33,606 nt of DNA from Candidatus Aminicenantota bacterium (lineage in GTDB: Bacteria; Acidobacteriota; Aminicenantia; Aminicenantales; UBA4085): positions 1 through 33,606 of the forward strand of contig PLMN01000017.1 of the NCBI GenBank assembly GCA_003141555.1, in the 5' to 3' direction. The notes beneath the pieces were generated by a model. It did no database searches. It was given only the letters and a program-made list of their open reading frames with translations, and had not been told where the DNA came from. A program made the position numbers and the translations under genes. Below are positions 8,472-16,760 of this stretch, piece after piece (the stretch's first letter is position 1; every line of letters starts with the position of its first letter).

Positions 8472-10050
8472 GGCTCGCTCCGATGAAGGCCTTGAAAAGC
8501 GGATGCGGCTTCAAGGGCCGGGACTTGAATTCCGGATGGAACTGGCAGCCCAGGAACCAGGGATGGTCCTTGATCTCCACGATCTCGACCAGGCCGTAGT
8601 CCGGGTTTTTGCCCGAGATGAAAAGCCCGGCCTCCGCCAGAGGCTTCTCGTATTCGGGATTGAACTCGTAGCGGTGGCGGTGGCGCTCATAGATCTCGAC
8701 GGCCCCGTAGGCCCGGTAGGCGGCCGAGTCCTTTTCGATGCGGCAGAGGTATTGGCCGAGCCGCATGTTGCCGCCGAGCTCCTGGATGCCCTTGAGATCC
8801 CGCCACTTGAAGAAGATCTTGTGGGCGGCGTTCTCGTCGAACTCGGTGCTGTTGGCCCCTTTCAAGCCGGCGATGTTGCGCGCGTACTCGATGGTCGCGC
8901 ATTCCATGCCCAGGCAGATACCGAAGTAGGGGATCTTGTTCTCCCGGGCGAACGTCGCGGCCCGGATCTTGCCCTCGATGCCCCGGACCCCGAAGCCTCC
9001 AGGGACGAGCACGCCGTCCTTGTCGCGGAGGATCTTCTCGATCTTCCCCTTTTCCAGGTCCTCGGCCTCGATCCAGGAGATGTTGACCTTGACCCGGTTG
9101 GCGATCCCGCCGTGGTCGAGAGCCTGCTTGAGGCTCAGGTAGGAGTCCTTGAGGCCGGCATATTTGCCGACGAGGGCGATGTCGACCTCGCCCTTGGGAT
9201 GGCGGATCCGGTTCACAAGGGATTTCCACGATCCCAGGCGGCACTCCGTGGACTCGAGCCCGAGGTGCTTGATGATGATCTGGTCCAGGCCTTCATGAGC
9301 GTAGATGAGCGGGACTTCGTAGATGTTGTCGACGTCCTTGGCCGTGATGACTGCTTCGACGGGCACGTTCGTGAAAAGGGAGATTTTATTCTTCATCTCC
9401 TGGGTGAGGTAGCGGTCGGTCCGGCAGAGCAGGATGTCGGGCTGGATCCCGATGGCCCGCAGCTCCTTGACCGTGTGTTGGGTGGGCTTGGTCTTCAGCT
9501 CGCCCGACGTCGTCATGTAGGGAACGAGGGTCAGGTGGACGAAGATGACGTTGTCGCCGCCGAGCGTGAGGCGCATCTGGCGCGTCGCTTCAAGGAACGG
9601 CAGGCTCTCGATGTCGCCGACCGTCCCCCCGATCTCGCAGATGACGACATCGTTGTCGCTCGAGACGGCGCGGAAGGCATTCTTGATCTCGTCGGTGACT
9701 TGGGGGATGACCTGCACGGTCTTCCCGAGGTACTCTCCCCTTCTCTCCTTGCGGATAATCATGTCGTAGATCTTGCCCGCCGTCCAGTTATGGTACTTCG
9801 TCATCCGGGCGGACGTAAATCGCTCATAATGGCCAAGATCCAGGTCCGTTTCGGCGCCGTCGTCGGTCACGTAGACCTCGCCGTGCTGATAGGGATTCAT
9901 CGTTCCCGGATCCACGTTGAGGTAGGGATCGAACTTCTGGAGAGTGATCTTGAATCCGTGACTTTCCAGGAGGCGGCCGATGGACGCAGCAGCGATTCCT
10001 TTGCCGAGCCCCGACAAGACACCTCCCGTCACGAAGATATATTTACTCAT
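8440..10050 (-). CDS. pyrG: CTP synthase (glutamine-hydrolysing)
   Basis: Amidates UTP to CTP using ATP and glutamine. 536 residues, standard size. N-terminal synthetase domain with [20 protein letters not shown] (P-loop), the [15 protein letters not shown] block and [10 protein letters not shown]-terminal class-I glutaminase domain with PGGFGVRG (oxyanion loop), nucleophile Cys in [17 protein letters not shown], and [10 protein letters not shown] with the His-Glu of the triad. Start ATG overlaps the kdsB stop by 8 bases with GAGG upstream. Placement between kdsB and kdsA is meaningful: KdsB consumes CTP to make CMP-KDO, and ParB, encoded four genes upstream, belongs to a family that binds CTP. 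Confidence 0.97.
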   Translation of the reverse strand: MSKYIFVTGGVLSGLGKGIAAASIGRLLESHGFKITLQKFDPYLNVDPGTMNPYQHGEVYVTDDGAETDLDLGHYERFTSARMTKYHNWTAGKIYDMIIRKERRGEYLGKTVQVIPQVTDEIKNAFRAVSSDNDVVICEIGGTVGDIESLPFLEATRQMRLTLGGDNVIFVHLTLVPYMTTSGELKTKPTQHTVKELRAIGIQPDILLCRTDRYLTQEMKNKISLFTNVPVEAVITAKDVDNIYEVPLIYAHEGLDQIIIKHLGLESTECRLGSWKSLVNRIRHPKGEVDIALVGKYAGLKDSYLSLKQALDHGGIANRVKVNISWIEAEDLEKGKIEKILRDKDGVLVPGGFGVRGIEGKIRAATFARENKIPYFGICLGMECATIEYARNIAGLKGANSTEFDENAAHKIFFKWRDLKGIQELGGNMRLGQYLCRIEKDSAAYRAYGAVEIYERHRHRYEFNPEYEKPLAEAGLFISGKNPDYGLVEIVEIKDHPWFLGCQFHPEFKSRPLKPHPLFKAFIGASHAHRRERRKD

Positions 10051-10768
10051 GGGACCTCGCCTTCAAAAATTCTTCGACCGGGATTATATCCCGGGGCGTG
10101 TCCACACTCAAGGTGGGCCGCGGGATTTCGATCATCCGGATCCTGAATCCGTTTTCGAGGGCGCGGAGCTGCTCGAGACGCTCGATCTTCTCCAGCCGCG
10201 ACGGCGGAAGCCGCTTGAGGGCGAGGAGGAAATCCTTCCGGTAGGCGTAGATGCCGATATGCTGATAGAAGAAATCCGAAGCCCCGCACGGGAGCGGCGA
10301 GCGGGAGAACATCAAGGCATTGCCCCGGCCGTCGACCACGACCTTGACGATGTTTTCATCGCCGATGAGCCCGACGTCGGGCACCTTGGCCATCAGGCTC
10401 CCCATCGGCAGCTCCGGATCATCGAAGGCCGCGACCAGGCCGTCGAGCATTGTCCCATCGAGCAGGGGCTCGTCGCCCTGGATGTTGACGATCACCGAAG
10501 CGTCGAGCCGGGCCGCGACCTCCGCGGCGCGGTCCGTGCCCGAAGCGTGGTCGGGGGATGTCATCACCACGTCCGCCCCGAACTCCCGGGCCGTGTCGAA
10601 GATGCGGGCGTCGTCCGTGGCGATGATGATGCGCGACAACCGCTTCGAGCGGCGGGCGCCTTCGTAGACCCAGCGAATCATGGGCTTCCCGAGGATCGAG
10701 GCCAGCGGTTTCCCCGGAAAGCGAGTCGATCCGTAGCGGGCCGGGATGATCCCGACGGCGTAGTCCAC
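10043..10768 (-). CDS. kdsB: 3-deoxy-manno-octulosonate cytidylyltransferase (CMP-KDO synthetase)
   Basis: Activates KDO with CTP to CMP-KDO for transfer to lipid A. 241 residues. Seen: [16 protein letters not shown] at the N-terminus (nucleotide-binding loop), IIIATDD, the GTDRAAEVA stretch, [13 protein letters not shown] with the Mg-binding aspartate, the [13 protein letters not shown] block and [11 protein letters not shown] near the end. The start codon is GTG, preceded by a strong GGGGGAG purine tract. It lies 17 bases after the bactofilin gene and overlaps pyrG, which supplies its substrate CTP. Confidence 0.95.
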   Translation of the reverse strand: MDYAVGIIPARYGSTRFPGKPLASILGKPMIRWVYEGARRSKRLSRIIIATDDARIFDTAREFGADVVMTSPDHASGTDRAAEVAARLDASVIVNIQGDEPLLDGTMLDGLVAAFDDPELPMGSLMAKVPDVGLIGDENIVKVVVDGRGNALMFSRSPLPCGASDFFYQHIGIYAYRKDFLLALKRLPPSRLEKIERLEQLRALENGFRIRMIEIPRPTLSVDTPRDIIPVEEFLKARSHE

Positions 10769-10785
10769 GCGCCCCTCCCCCTTCC

Positions 10786-11166
10786 TCAGGCTTTCGGTAC
10801 GGGCACGGTCGGCGGGACGATCTGTGTATCGCTCGTCTGGCAGTGGGCCTCAAGATAAGCGCCTTCTTCGACGATGAGCGTGGGCGTTATGACCGTGCCG
10901 AAGACGCGGCCGAGGTTGTTGATCTCGACCCTCTCGGCCGCCTTGATCGAGCCCCGGAACTCGCCGTTGATGATGACGTGGTTCACGATGACGTCGGCCT
11001 CGACCTTGCCCTTGTCTCCGATGGTCAGCATGGACTCGGATTCGATCCGGCCCTTGAAGAACCCGTCGATCCGGAATGAACCGCGGAACTTCAACGTACC
11101 GTCGAACTCGCTCCCGTCGTCGAAATATCCGGTGATCTTGTGTTCATCCATTTTCTTCTCCTTCAT
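10786..11166 (-). CDS. Bactofilin family cytoskeletal protein
   Basis: A 126-residue protein with the single-domain bactofilin (formerly DUF583) pattern: regularly spaced Gly and hydrophobic residues forming a right-handed beta-helix, for example GTLKFRGSFRIDGFFKGRIES, IGDKGKVEADVIVNHVIINGEFRGSIKAAERVEI and GRVFGTVITPTLIVEEGAYLEAHC. Bactofilins polymerise without nucleotide and act as scaffolds for wall enzymes, stalks or ParAB complexes. The flexible N- and C-terminal tails are short; the C-tail is Pro/Val rich. AAAGGAGG six bases upstream supports ATG 11166, which overlaps the parB stop (ATGA). Coupling to parAB recalls the Myxococcus bactofilins that position ParABS, so a role in origin anchoring is a reasonable inference but not shown. 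Confidence 0.9.
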   Translation of the reverse strand: MKEKKMDEHKITGYFDDGSEFDGTLKFRGSFRIDGFFKGRIESESMLTIGDKGKVEADVIVNHVIINGEFRGSIKAAERVEINNLGRVFGTVITPTLIVEEGAYLEAHCQTSDTQIVPPTVPVPKA

Positions 11167-12008
11167 GAGCGGCCTCCTTTAATGAGTCCGTAAAGGCGAT
11201 TGAGCTCGTCCAGGGAAAAATAAAATATTTTGATGACCCCTTTCACGGGGGATCCTTCGATAGTCACCTTGGTCCCCAGAGCCTGGAGAAAATCCTCTTG
11301 GACGGCCTCGAGGTTGGGATCGGATTTTCTCTTTTTCGGCGCCGGGGGTTCTTTCTTTCCGTCGGCCAGCTGATCTTCGAGATCGCGGACCGACAGCCCC
11401 TTGGCCATGACCTTCCGGGCGAGGGCGACGAGGAGGCTCGAATCCTCTACGGCAAGAAGGACCTTGGCATGGCCCATGGAAATCTTCCCCTCGCGGACGC
11501 AATCCTGGATCTCCAGGGGAAGCTTAAGAAGGCGGAGGTAATTTGCAACCGAAGCCCGGTCCTTCCCGACCTTGCCGGCCACCTCCTCCTGAGTGTATCC
11601 CAGCTCGTCGATCAGCCTCTTGTAGCCCTGCGAAATCTCGATCGGATTCAATTCTTCGCGTTGCAGATTCTCAATGAGCGAAGCTTCGAGTTGGTGTTCC
11701 TTGGGTATGTTCCGGATGAGCGCGGGGATCTTCTTGAGTCCCGCCTTGCGGGCCGCCCGCCAGCGACGTTCCCCGATGAGGATCTTGTAGTGGCCGTCTT
11801 CGGGAACGACGACAATGGGCTGGAGGATACCCGTTTCACGGATCGACTGGGCCAGCTCGTCGATCGCGGTCTCGTCGAATTTCGCCCGCGGCTGGAGCGG
11901 GTTCGGCTTGATTTTGTCCACTTCGAGCTCGGAATACGTCTCGCCCTTGAGGATTCCATATTCCTCCGGGATAAACGCTCCTATTCCCTTGCCGAGCGCT
12001 TTTTTCAT
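11163..12008 (-). CDS. parB: Chromosome-partitioning protein ParB (CTP-dependent clamp)
   Basis: Binds parS and spreads as a CTP-loaded sliding clamp for origin segregation. 281 residues. N-terminal ParA-interacting segment [13 protein letters not shown], ParB/Srx nucleotide-binding domain with C-motifs GERRWRA (79-85) and [12 protein letters not shown] (113-124), helix-turn-helix region about 137-163 ([24 protein letters not shown]), and a C-terminal dimerisation domain ending in [12 protein letters not shown] charged [11 protein letters not shown] linker separates DNA-binding and dimer domains. It overlaps parA by 4 bases (ATGA). The matching parS site lies just upstream of parA. Confidence 0.96.
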   Translation of the reverse strand: MKKALGKGIGAFIPEEYGILKGETYSELEVDKIKPNPLQPRAKFDETAIDELAQSIRETGILQPIVVVPEDGHYKILIGERRWRAARKAGLKKIPALIRNIPKEHQLEASLIENLQREELNPIEISQGYKRLIDELGYTQEEVAGKVGKDRASVANYLRLLKLPLEIQDCVREGKISMGHAKVLLAVEDSSLLVALARKVMAKGLSVRDLEDQLADGKKEPPAPKKRKSDPNLEAVQEDFLQALGTKVTIEGSPVKGVIKIFYFSLDELNRLYGLIKGGRS

Positions 12009-12763
12009 TTTTCCAAAATCTCCTGAGCCAGATTGAGATAGGCTTCCGCTCCCCTGGACTTGGGATCGTAGATAACCACCGGCTTGCCGAAGCTCGGCGC
12101 TTCAGCCAGACGGACACTCCTGGGGACGATCTCTTTGTAGACCACGGTCTTGAGCGATTTTCGGACTTCCTCCGCGACCTGGCGGGAAAGGTTTGTCCGT
12201 TCGTCGTACATCGTCAGGACGATTCCCTCGATCATGAGGGTCGGATTGAAATAGGTCCGCACTTCATTCAACGTGTGAAACAGGTCGGGGATTCCCTCCA
12301 TGCAGAAAAACTCGGTCTGAACCGGGATCAAGATGGAATCGGCTGCCGAGAGGGCATTGATGGTCAGGAAGCCCAGGGAAGGCGGGCAATCGATGAGGAT
12401 GAAATTGAACTTCGAGCGAATCTTCTCCAGGACATTCCGCAGCCTCTTTTCCCTGTTTTCCTGGTTGAAGAGCTCGGCTTCGATTCCGGCCAGCTCGGGG
12501 GAACTGGGGCACAGGTAGAAATTGTCGAGCTCGGTGCCCCGGACGGAATCCATGATGTCCGAGCCGTTCATCAGGGCCTGGTAGATTCCATGGCCGGCTT
12601 CCTTGGGATGGCCAAGGCCGGCGGTAGCCATGCCCTGGGGGTCGAAATCGATCAGGAGGACTCTCATTTTCTTCAGGGCCAGGGAAGCGCCAAGGTTGAT
12701 GGCGGTGGTGGTTTTCCCAACCCCGCCTTTCTGGTTCGCGACCGCGATGATTTTATTCGGCAT
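12005..12763 (-). CDS. parA: Chromosome-partitioning ATPase ParA (Soj)
   Basis: Deviant Walker-A ATPase of 252 residues that moves ParB-parS complexes over the nucleoid. Seen: KGGVGKTTT at residues 12-20, [16 protein letters not shown] (A'), the [16 protein letters not shown] Walker B region, and [11 protein letters not shown] and [13 protein letters not shown] farther on. I place the start at [14 protein letters not shown] because ParA proteins usually begin there. An upstream ATG at 12787 would add MFHVEHRT, but those codons are the parS palindrome and are probably not a conserved protein segment. It overlaps the end of mnmG by about 11 bases and overlaps parB by 4. Confidence 0.95.
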   Translation of the reverse strand: MPNKIIAVANQKGGVGKTTTAINLGASLALKKMRVLLIDFDPQGMATAGLGHPKEAGHGIYQALMNGSDIMDSVRGTELDNFYLCPSSPELAGIEAELFNQENREKRLRNVLEKIRSKFNFILIDCPPSLGFLTINALSAADSILIPVQTEFFCMEGIPDLFHTLNEVRTYFNPTLMIEGIVLTMYDERTNLSRQVAEEVRKSLKTVVYKEIVPRSVRLAEAPSFGKPVVIYDPKSRGAEAYLNLAQEILEK

Positions 12764-14639
12764 CGTCCTGTGTTCCACGTGGAACATTCCGGCCCCCGCC
12801 GAAGGGCTTCTTTTTCCGGGCGCTCAAATGGACATAGACGCTGAATACGTCCGACGGCGTGAGCCCCGGCATTTTTTTGATGTCCCCGATCGTTCGGGGC
12901 CGGTTCTTGTCCATTTTCTCGACCGCTTCGCGGGTCAAGCCGTGGATCTCGCCGAAATCCATCTTGTCCGGAATCCTGAGGCCGTCGATCTTCAAGACCT
13001 TGGCGATTTCCTTGTCCTGCTTCCTCAAATACCCTTCGTATTTGACCTCGGCCTCGATAAACCTAACCTCTTCATCGGTCAGGTCCGCAGGAATCTGGAG
13101 GTATTTTAGCACATCGACGAAATGGATATCAGGTTTTTTTAGGTAGTCCCTGACCGGAATCTTTTCCGCGTCTCCGATTGCGATTTTCGTCTTCTCCATG
13201 CAAAGGAAAACGGAATCCGTCCGCTTCCGTTTTTCTTCGAAGTCGGAGTATTCCGCGTCCGAGATCAAGCCGAGCTCACGCCCATATCCCATCAGGCGCC
13301 GATCCGCATTGTCGATCCGGAGCTTCAGCCGATATTCGGCCCGAGAGGTGAACAGGCGGTAGGGCTCCTCGACGCCTTTGGAAACGAGGTCGTCGATTAG
13401 GACGCCGATATAGGCTTCGTCGCGGCGAAGGACGAAGGGCGGCCTTTTTTTAATCTTCAGGGAGGCGTTGATCCCGGCCATCAGCCCTTGGGCGGCGGCC
13501 TCCTCATATCCCGAAGTCCCGTTGATCTGGCCAGCCAGATAGAGATTCGGGACGGATTTTGTCTCCAGGGTGGGGAAGAGGGATGTCGGATCGGCCGCAT
13601 CATATTCGATGGCATATGCCGGCCTCAGGATCTTGGCCTTGTCCAGTCCGGGGATGGTGCCGAGGATTTCGATTTGCGTTTTGAACGGCAGGCTCGAGGA
13701 CATGCCGTTGACGTAGATTTCCGAGGTTTCCAGCCCTTCGGGTTCCAGGAAAAACTGGTGCCGGAGGTGATGCGGGAACTTCACGACCTTGTCTTCGATC
13801 GAGGGGCAATAGCGCGGCCCCGTCCCCTTGATTTTCCCCTGGAACAGGGGGGACTTGTCGAGATTCGCCCGGATGAGGGCATGGGTCGCCGCATTGGTGT
13901 ATCCGGTGAAACAGGTGACCTTGTTCTCGAGACGCCGCTTCGTCCGGTAGGAGAAGGGGACCGGGATATCGTCACCGGGCTGCGGTTCAAACCGCGTCCA
14001 GTCGATCGTATGCGCATCGAGCCGCATCGGGGTCCCCGTTTTCAGGCGCGAAGCGAGAAGACCCATCCGTTTCAGGCTTTCGCCGAGCTCCCGGGAAGCC
14101 GGCTCGTTGGCCCTGCCGGCTGGGTAGCTCCGAAGGCCGATGTGGACGAGCCCGTTCAGGAACGTGCCCGGCGTCACGATCACAGCCTTGCCGAGAAGAC
14201 AGGTGCCGTCCAGGGTGGCTACTCCCTCGACCCGGCCCTTCTCAACGAGGATCTCGGCCACGATCCCCTGAAAGACCGTGAGCCCGGGCACGTCCTCGAG
14301 CTTCTTCTTCATGGCCAAGCGGTATTGAGCCTTGTCGCATTGAGCCCTCGGCGCCTGGACGGCGCTCCCGCGGCTCCGGTTGAGGAGGCGGAACTGGATG
14401 CCCGTCTCGTCGGCCATAGTCCCCATGAGCCCGCCCAGGGCGTCGATTTCGCGCACGAGATGGCCTTTGGCCAGGCCGCCGATCGCGGGATTGCAAGACA
14501 TCTGAGCGATGGTCTCCAAGTGGATCGTGATCAGGCACGTGCGGAGCCCCATCCCGCACGCCGCCCAAGCCGCCTCGCAACCGGCGTGGCCGGCCCCGAC
14601 GACCACAACGTCATAGACGCCCGCCGCCGCGGATTTCAT
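12753..14639 (-). CDS. mnmG: tRNA uridine-5-carboxymethylaminomethyl modification enzyme, FAD-binding subunit
   Basis: With MnmE, installs the cmnm5 group on wobble U34 of tRNAs reading split codon boxes. 628 residues, normal length. Seen: FAD-binding [20 protein letters not shown] at residues 12-31, [23 protein letters not shown], the [20 protein letters not shown] block, [40 protein letters not shown] and the C-terminal helical domain. It starts one base after the mnmE stop, so both partners are translationally coupled. The last codons carry the parS palindrome and run into parA, so the C-terminal tail is partly dictated by DNA-site constraints. Confidence 0.97.
   Translation of the reverse strand: MKSAAAGVYDVVVVGAGHAGCEAAWAACGMGLRTCLITIHLETIAQMSCNPAIGGLAKGHLVREIDALGGLMGTMADETGIQFRLLNRSRGSAVQAPRAQCDKAQYRLAMKKKLEDVPGLTVFQGIVAEILVEKGRVEGVATLDGTCLLGKAVIVTPGTFLNGLVHIGLRSYPAGRANEPASRELGESLKRMGLLASRLKTGTPMRLDAHTIDWTRFEPQPGDDIPVPFSYRTKRRLENKVTCFTGYTNAATHALIRANLDKSPLFQGKIKGTGPRYCPSIEDKVVKFPHHLRHQFFLEPEGLETSEIYVNGMSSSLPFKTQIEILGTIPGLDKAKILRPAYAIEYDAADPTSLFPTLETKSVPNLYLAGQINGTSGYEEAAAQGLMAGINASLKIKKRPPFVLRRDEAYIGVLIDDLVSKGVEEPYRLFTSRAEYRLKLRIDNADRRLMGYGRELGLISDAEYSDFEEKRKRTDSVFLCMEKTKIAIGDAEKIPVRDYLKKPDIHFVDVLKYLQIPADLTDEEVRFIEAEVKYEGYLRKQDKEIAKVLKIDGLRIPDKMDFGEIHGLTREAVEKMDKNRPRTIGDIKKMPGLTPSDVFSVYVHLSARKKKPFGGGRNVPRGTQDDAE
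12771..12786. promoter_or_regulatory. parS: parS centromere site
   Basis: The 16 bases tgttccacgtggaaca form a perfect palindrome matching the widely conserved parS consensus (TGTTTCACGTGAAACA type, CACGTG core). The site lies immediately upstream of parA inside the last codons of mnmG, where it encodes NVPRGT. It is the ParB-binding site for origin segregation. A scan by eye for other CACGTG cores in the window found only poor matches (near 14536, 20595 and 28950). Confidence 0.93.
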
Positions 14640-14640
14640 C

Positions 14641-16020
14641 TCATTTCCCCACGCAGAAGCGGCTGAAAATGTCGTTCAGGACATCGTCCGCCCTGATCTC
14701 GCCGACGAGCCTGCCCAGGATGGGGAGGATCGTCCGAATTTCTTCGGCCAGCATCTCCTCAGGGTGGCCTTGGGCCAGCAGGCGCTCCGCCGCCCGGACG
14801 GACGCTAGGATCTCCTCCAAGGCGAGTTTCTGTCTCATGTGGAAAATAACGTCCTCGTTCTCGTTGATCCTGGGCGCGAACGTCCTGTATATCAGGCTTT
14901 TCAGCTTTCCAAGGTTGGTCCCCTTGAGGGCCGATATGGCCAGGCTGGGGCGTGGCCCAAACCGCCCGGAGAGCTTGCCGGCGTCCATTTTGGGGATGAG
15001 ATCGGCCTTGTTGAAGACAAGGATGGCCTTCCTCTCCCTGAATTCCTCGATGAGGGCGATATCCTCGGCGGATTCCCGCCTCGAAGCATCCAACAGGATG
15101 AGGACGCCGTCCGCCTTGGCCGCGATATCGCGGCTGCGGCGGATGCCTTCTTTTTCGGCGGAGGTCTCCGGTTTTCGGAGGCCGGCCATGTCGATCAGGT
15201 TGAAATCGATATCTCTGATCCTGATCTTTTCCCTAAGAAAATCCCGCGTAGTTCCCGGAAACGGGGTCACGATTGCCCTCTCGTGCTCTAAAAGGGCGTT
15301 AAACAGCGTTGATTTCCCGACATTCGTCCGGCCGGCGATTGCCAGCGACACTCCTTCGAGAAACGAACGGCCGGCATCATAGCTCGAAATGAGCTTCACC
15401 AGCTCGGAAGCCAGGGCTTTCAACAGAAAAGAAATCTCCCGACCCGAGACGGGGAGATGTTCCTCGGGAAATTCGATCGCGGCTTCGGTGTGGGCCAGGA
15501 TGTCCATGACCCTGTCCTTGAGCCCGGCCATCCGCGACGAAAGGCCTCCGTCGAGCTGCCCGAACGCCAACCGGGCCGCGCGAGATCCGGAGGCCCGGAT
15601 GAGATCGTCAACGGCCTCGGCTTGGAGGATGTCGATCCGGCCCCCGAGATAGGCCCGCAGGGTGAATTCGCCGGGGCTCGCCAAGCGCGCCCCGAAGCGC
15701 GTCCCGAGGCGGAGGACTTCCTCGAGAACGGCGGGGCTGCCGTGGGCGCTGATTTCGACGACGCGCTGGCGCGTATAGGTATGCGGCGCGGGGAAATCAA
15801 GGAGGTAGGCTTCGTCGAACGGGCGCTTCGATTCGGGATCGACCAGGTTTCCCAGAACGGCCTTCCCCGGAGGAATCGCGGTCCCGGATTTCTTCGGCCG
15901 GAAGAAATTCAGGGCGATTTCCAGGGCGCGGTCCCCGCTGAGGCGGACGACGCCCAGCCCTCCGCGCCCCGGGGGGGTCGAGATGGCGATGATGGTATCG
16001 TCCGGAGAGAGATCTAACAT
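14641..16020 (-). CDS. mnmE: tRNA modification GTPase MnmE (TrmE)
   Basis: GTPase partner of MnmG in wobble-uridine modification. 459 residues. N-terminal folate-binding domain (about 1-120, with [17 protein letters not shown]), helical domain, and inserted G domain: P-loop GRTNVGKST (230-238), PFPGTTRD (253-260), DMAG (277-280), NKAD (337-340). Glu289 occupies the place of the E. coli general-base Glu282, by eye. It ends in the family's diagnostic FCxGK (FCVGK). G2/G3 look intact, with Met replacing the usual Thr in DTAG. A strong promoter ends 9 bases before the ATG, so this gene heads its own transcript within the block. Confidence 0.96.
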   Translation of the reverse strand: MLDLSPDDTIIAISTPPGRGGLGVVRLSGDRALEIALNFFRPKKSGTAIPPGKAVLGNLVDPESKRPFDEAYLLDFPAPHTYTRQRVVEISAHGSPAVLEEVLRLGTRFGARLASPGEFTLRAYLGGRIDILQAEAVDDLIRASGSRAARLAFGQLDGGLSSRMAGLKDRVMDILAHTEAAIEFPEEHLPVSGREISFLLKALASELVKLISSYDAGRSFLEGVSLAIAGRTNVGKSTLFNALLEHERAIVTPFPGTTRDFLREKIRIRDIDFNLIDMAGLRKPETSAEKEGIRRSRDIAAKADGVLILLDASRRESAEDIALIEEFRERKAILVFNKADLIPKMDAGKLSGRFGPRPSLAISALKGTNLGKLKSLIYRTFAPRINENEDVIFHMRQKLALEEILASVRAAERLLAQGHPEEMLAEEIRTILPILGRLVGEIRADDVLNDIFSRFCVGK

Positions 16021-16029
16021 CCTATGCAG

Positions 16030-16058
16030 ATTCTACCGGACCGGCGGGAATCCGTCAA
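16030..16058 (-). promoter_or_regulatory. Sigma-70-type promoter for mnmE
   Basis: On the minus strand, -35 TTGACG (16053-16058) and -10 TAGAAT (16030-16035) are separated by exactly 17 bases. The predicted start of transcription falls about 3 bases before the mnmE ATG at 16020. It should drive mnmE-mnmG-parA-parB and the downstream genes independently of rpmH. Confidence 0.7.
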
Positions 16059-16118
16059 TTTTGAGCCCCGGCAGGAGAGGCGGGGAGGGCCGCTCTTAGC
16101 GACGATGAACGGGATCGG

Positions 16119-16760
16119 CTAGCGTCCCTGCTTGGCCAGAGGGAAGATCTTCACCCTCTTCAGGAACCCATCGCCCAGGCTTTCGCTGGTGATGCCCGGG
16201 ACCTGGTTCACGGCGATATGGACGAGACGCCGCTCGTAAGGGTTCATCAGGTCGAGGATCTCGTTGCGGCCCGACTCTTGGACCTGGCGGGCCACCTTCT
16301 GGGCGTAGTCGCGGAGATTTTTTTCCTTCCTCTTCCTGAAGAATTCGCAGTCCACCTGGACCTTCTGGTCGGAGATTTTGTTGAGGATATGCTGAAGGGC
16401 CAGAAGCAAAGCTCCGTCCTTCCACAGGAGAAGCTGTTTGTCCTCGCCGCTGAAGATGACAAAGACGAAGTCGTTCTTCCGCTTGATCTCATACGTCAGC
16501 TCGAGGGGGAACACCGCCTGGAGCTTTTCGAGGAAAGCCGCGATCTTGTCATCCCCCGCCGCGGATTTGGGCCAAGCATGGATGACGATCTCCTTGCTGA
16601 TCCCAAAGAGCTTGGTCTTCTCGGTGACGATCTCGTAGTTGAGCTCCGAGCGCAGGATCTTCAGCTTATGCTCGGCGTGGCCGATGGCCTCGTCGAGGTT
16701 CTTGCCCTTGAATTCAGGAAGCGGTTCTTCGGCGGTTTCAGTTTTTTCTTCGTTTTCCAT
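16119..16760 (-). CDS. khpB: Jag/KhpB-type RNA-binding protein (Jag_N, KH and R3H domains)
   Basis: A 213-residue protein in the position of jag (spoIIIJ-associated gene) behind yidC. An N-terminal Jag_N segment (about 17-65, EFKGKNLDEAIGHAEHKL onward) is followed by a KH-type domain (about 70-150) and a C-terminal R3H domain (about 150-213) with the RRLVH form of the RxxxH motif. KhpB proteins bind RNA, partner with KhpA, and affect cell division and envelope synthesis in Gram-positives. Odd point: the KH GxxG loop reads WKDG (residues 113-116) where Jag proteins usually have GKRG. ATG 16760 is preferred over an in-frame TTG at 16769 because AAGG lies 9 bases upstream. The start lies inside the 3' end of yidC. 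Confidence 0.85.
   Translation of the reverse strand: MENEEKTETAEEPLPEFKGKNLDEAIGHAEHKLKILRSELNYEIVTEKTKLFGISKEIVIHAWPKSAAGDDKIAAFLEKLQAVFPLELTYEIKRKNDFVFVIFSGEDKQLLLWKDGALLLALQHILNKISDQKVQVDCEFFRKRKEKNLRDYAQKVARQVQESGRNEILDLMNPYERRLVHIAVNQVPGITSESLGDGFLKRVKIFPLAKQGR

Noticed and set aside
7951-10146. A 731-codon plus-strand open frame over kdsA and pyrG
   Set aside because: Mirror frame of conserved genes with no recognisable domain; GC-rich codon bias removes stops on the opposite strand.
12764-12787. MFHVEHRT as the true N-terminus of ParA
   Set aside because: These codons are the parS palindrome; ParA homology starts at [14 protein letters not shown].
16021-16118. Terminator after jag/khpB
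   Set aside because: Only a short CCCCG/CGGGG pairing with no T-run; transcription may read through into mnmE.
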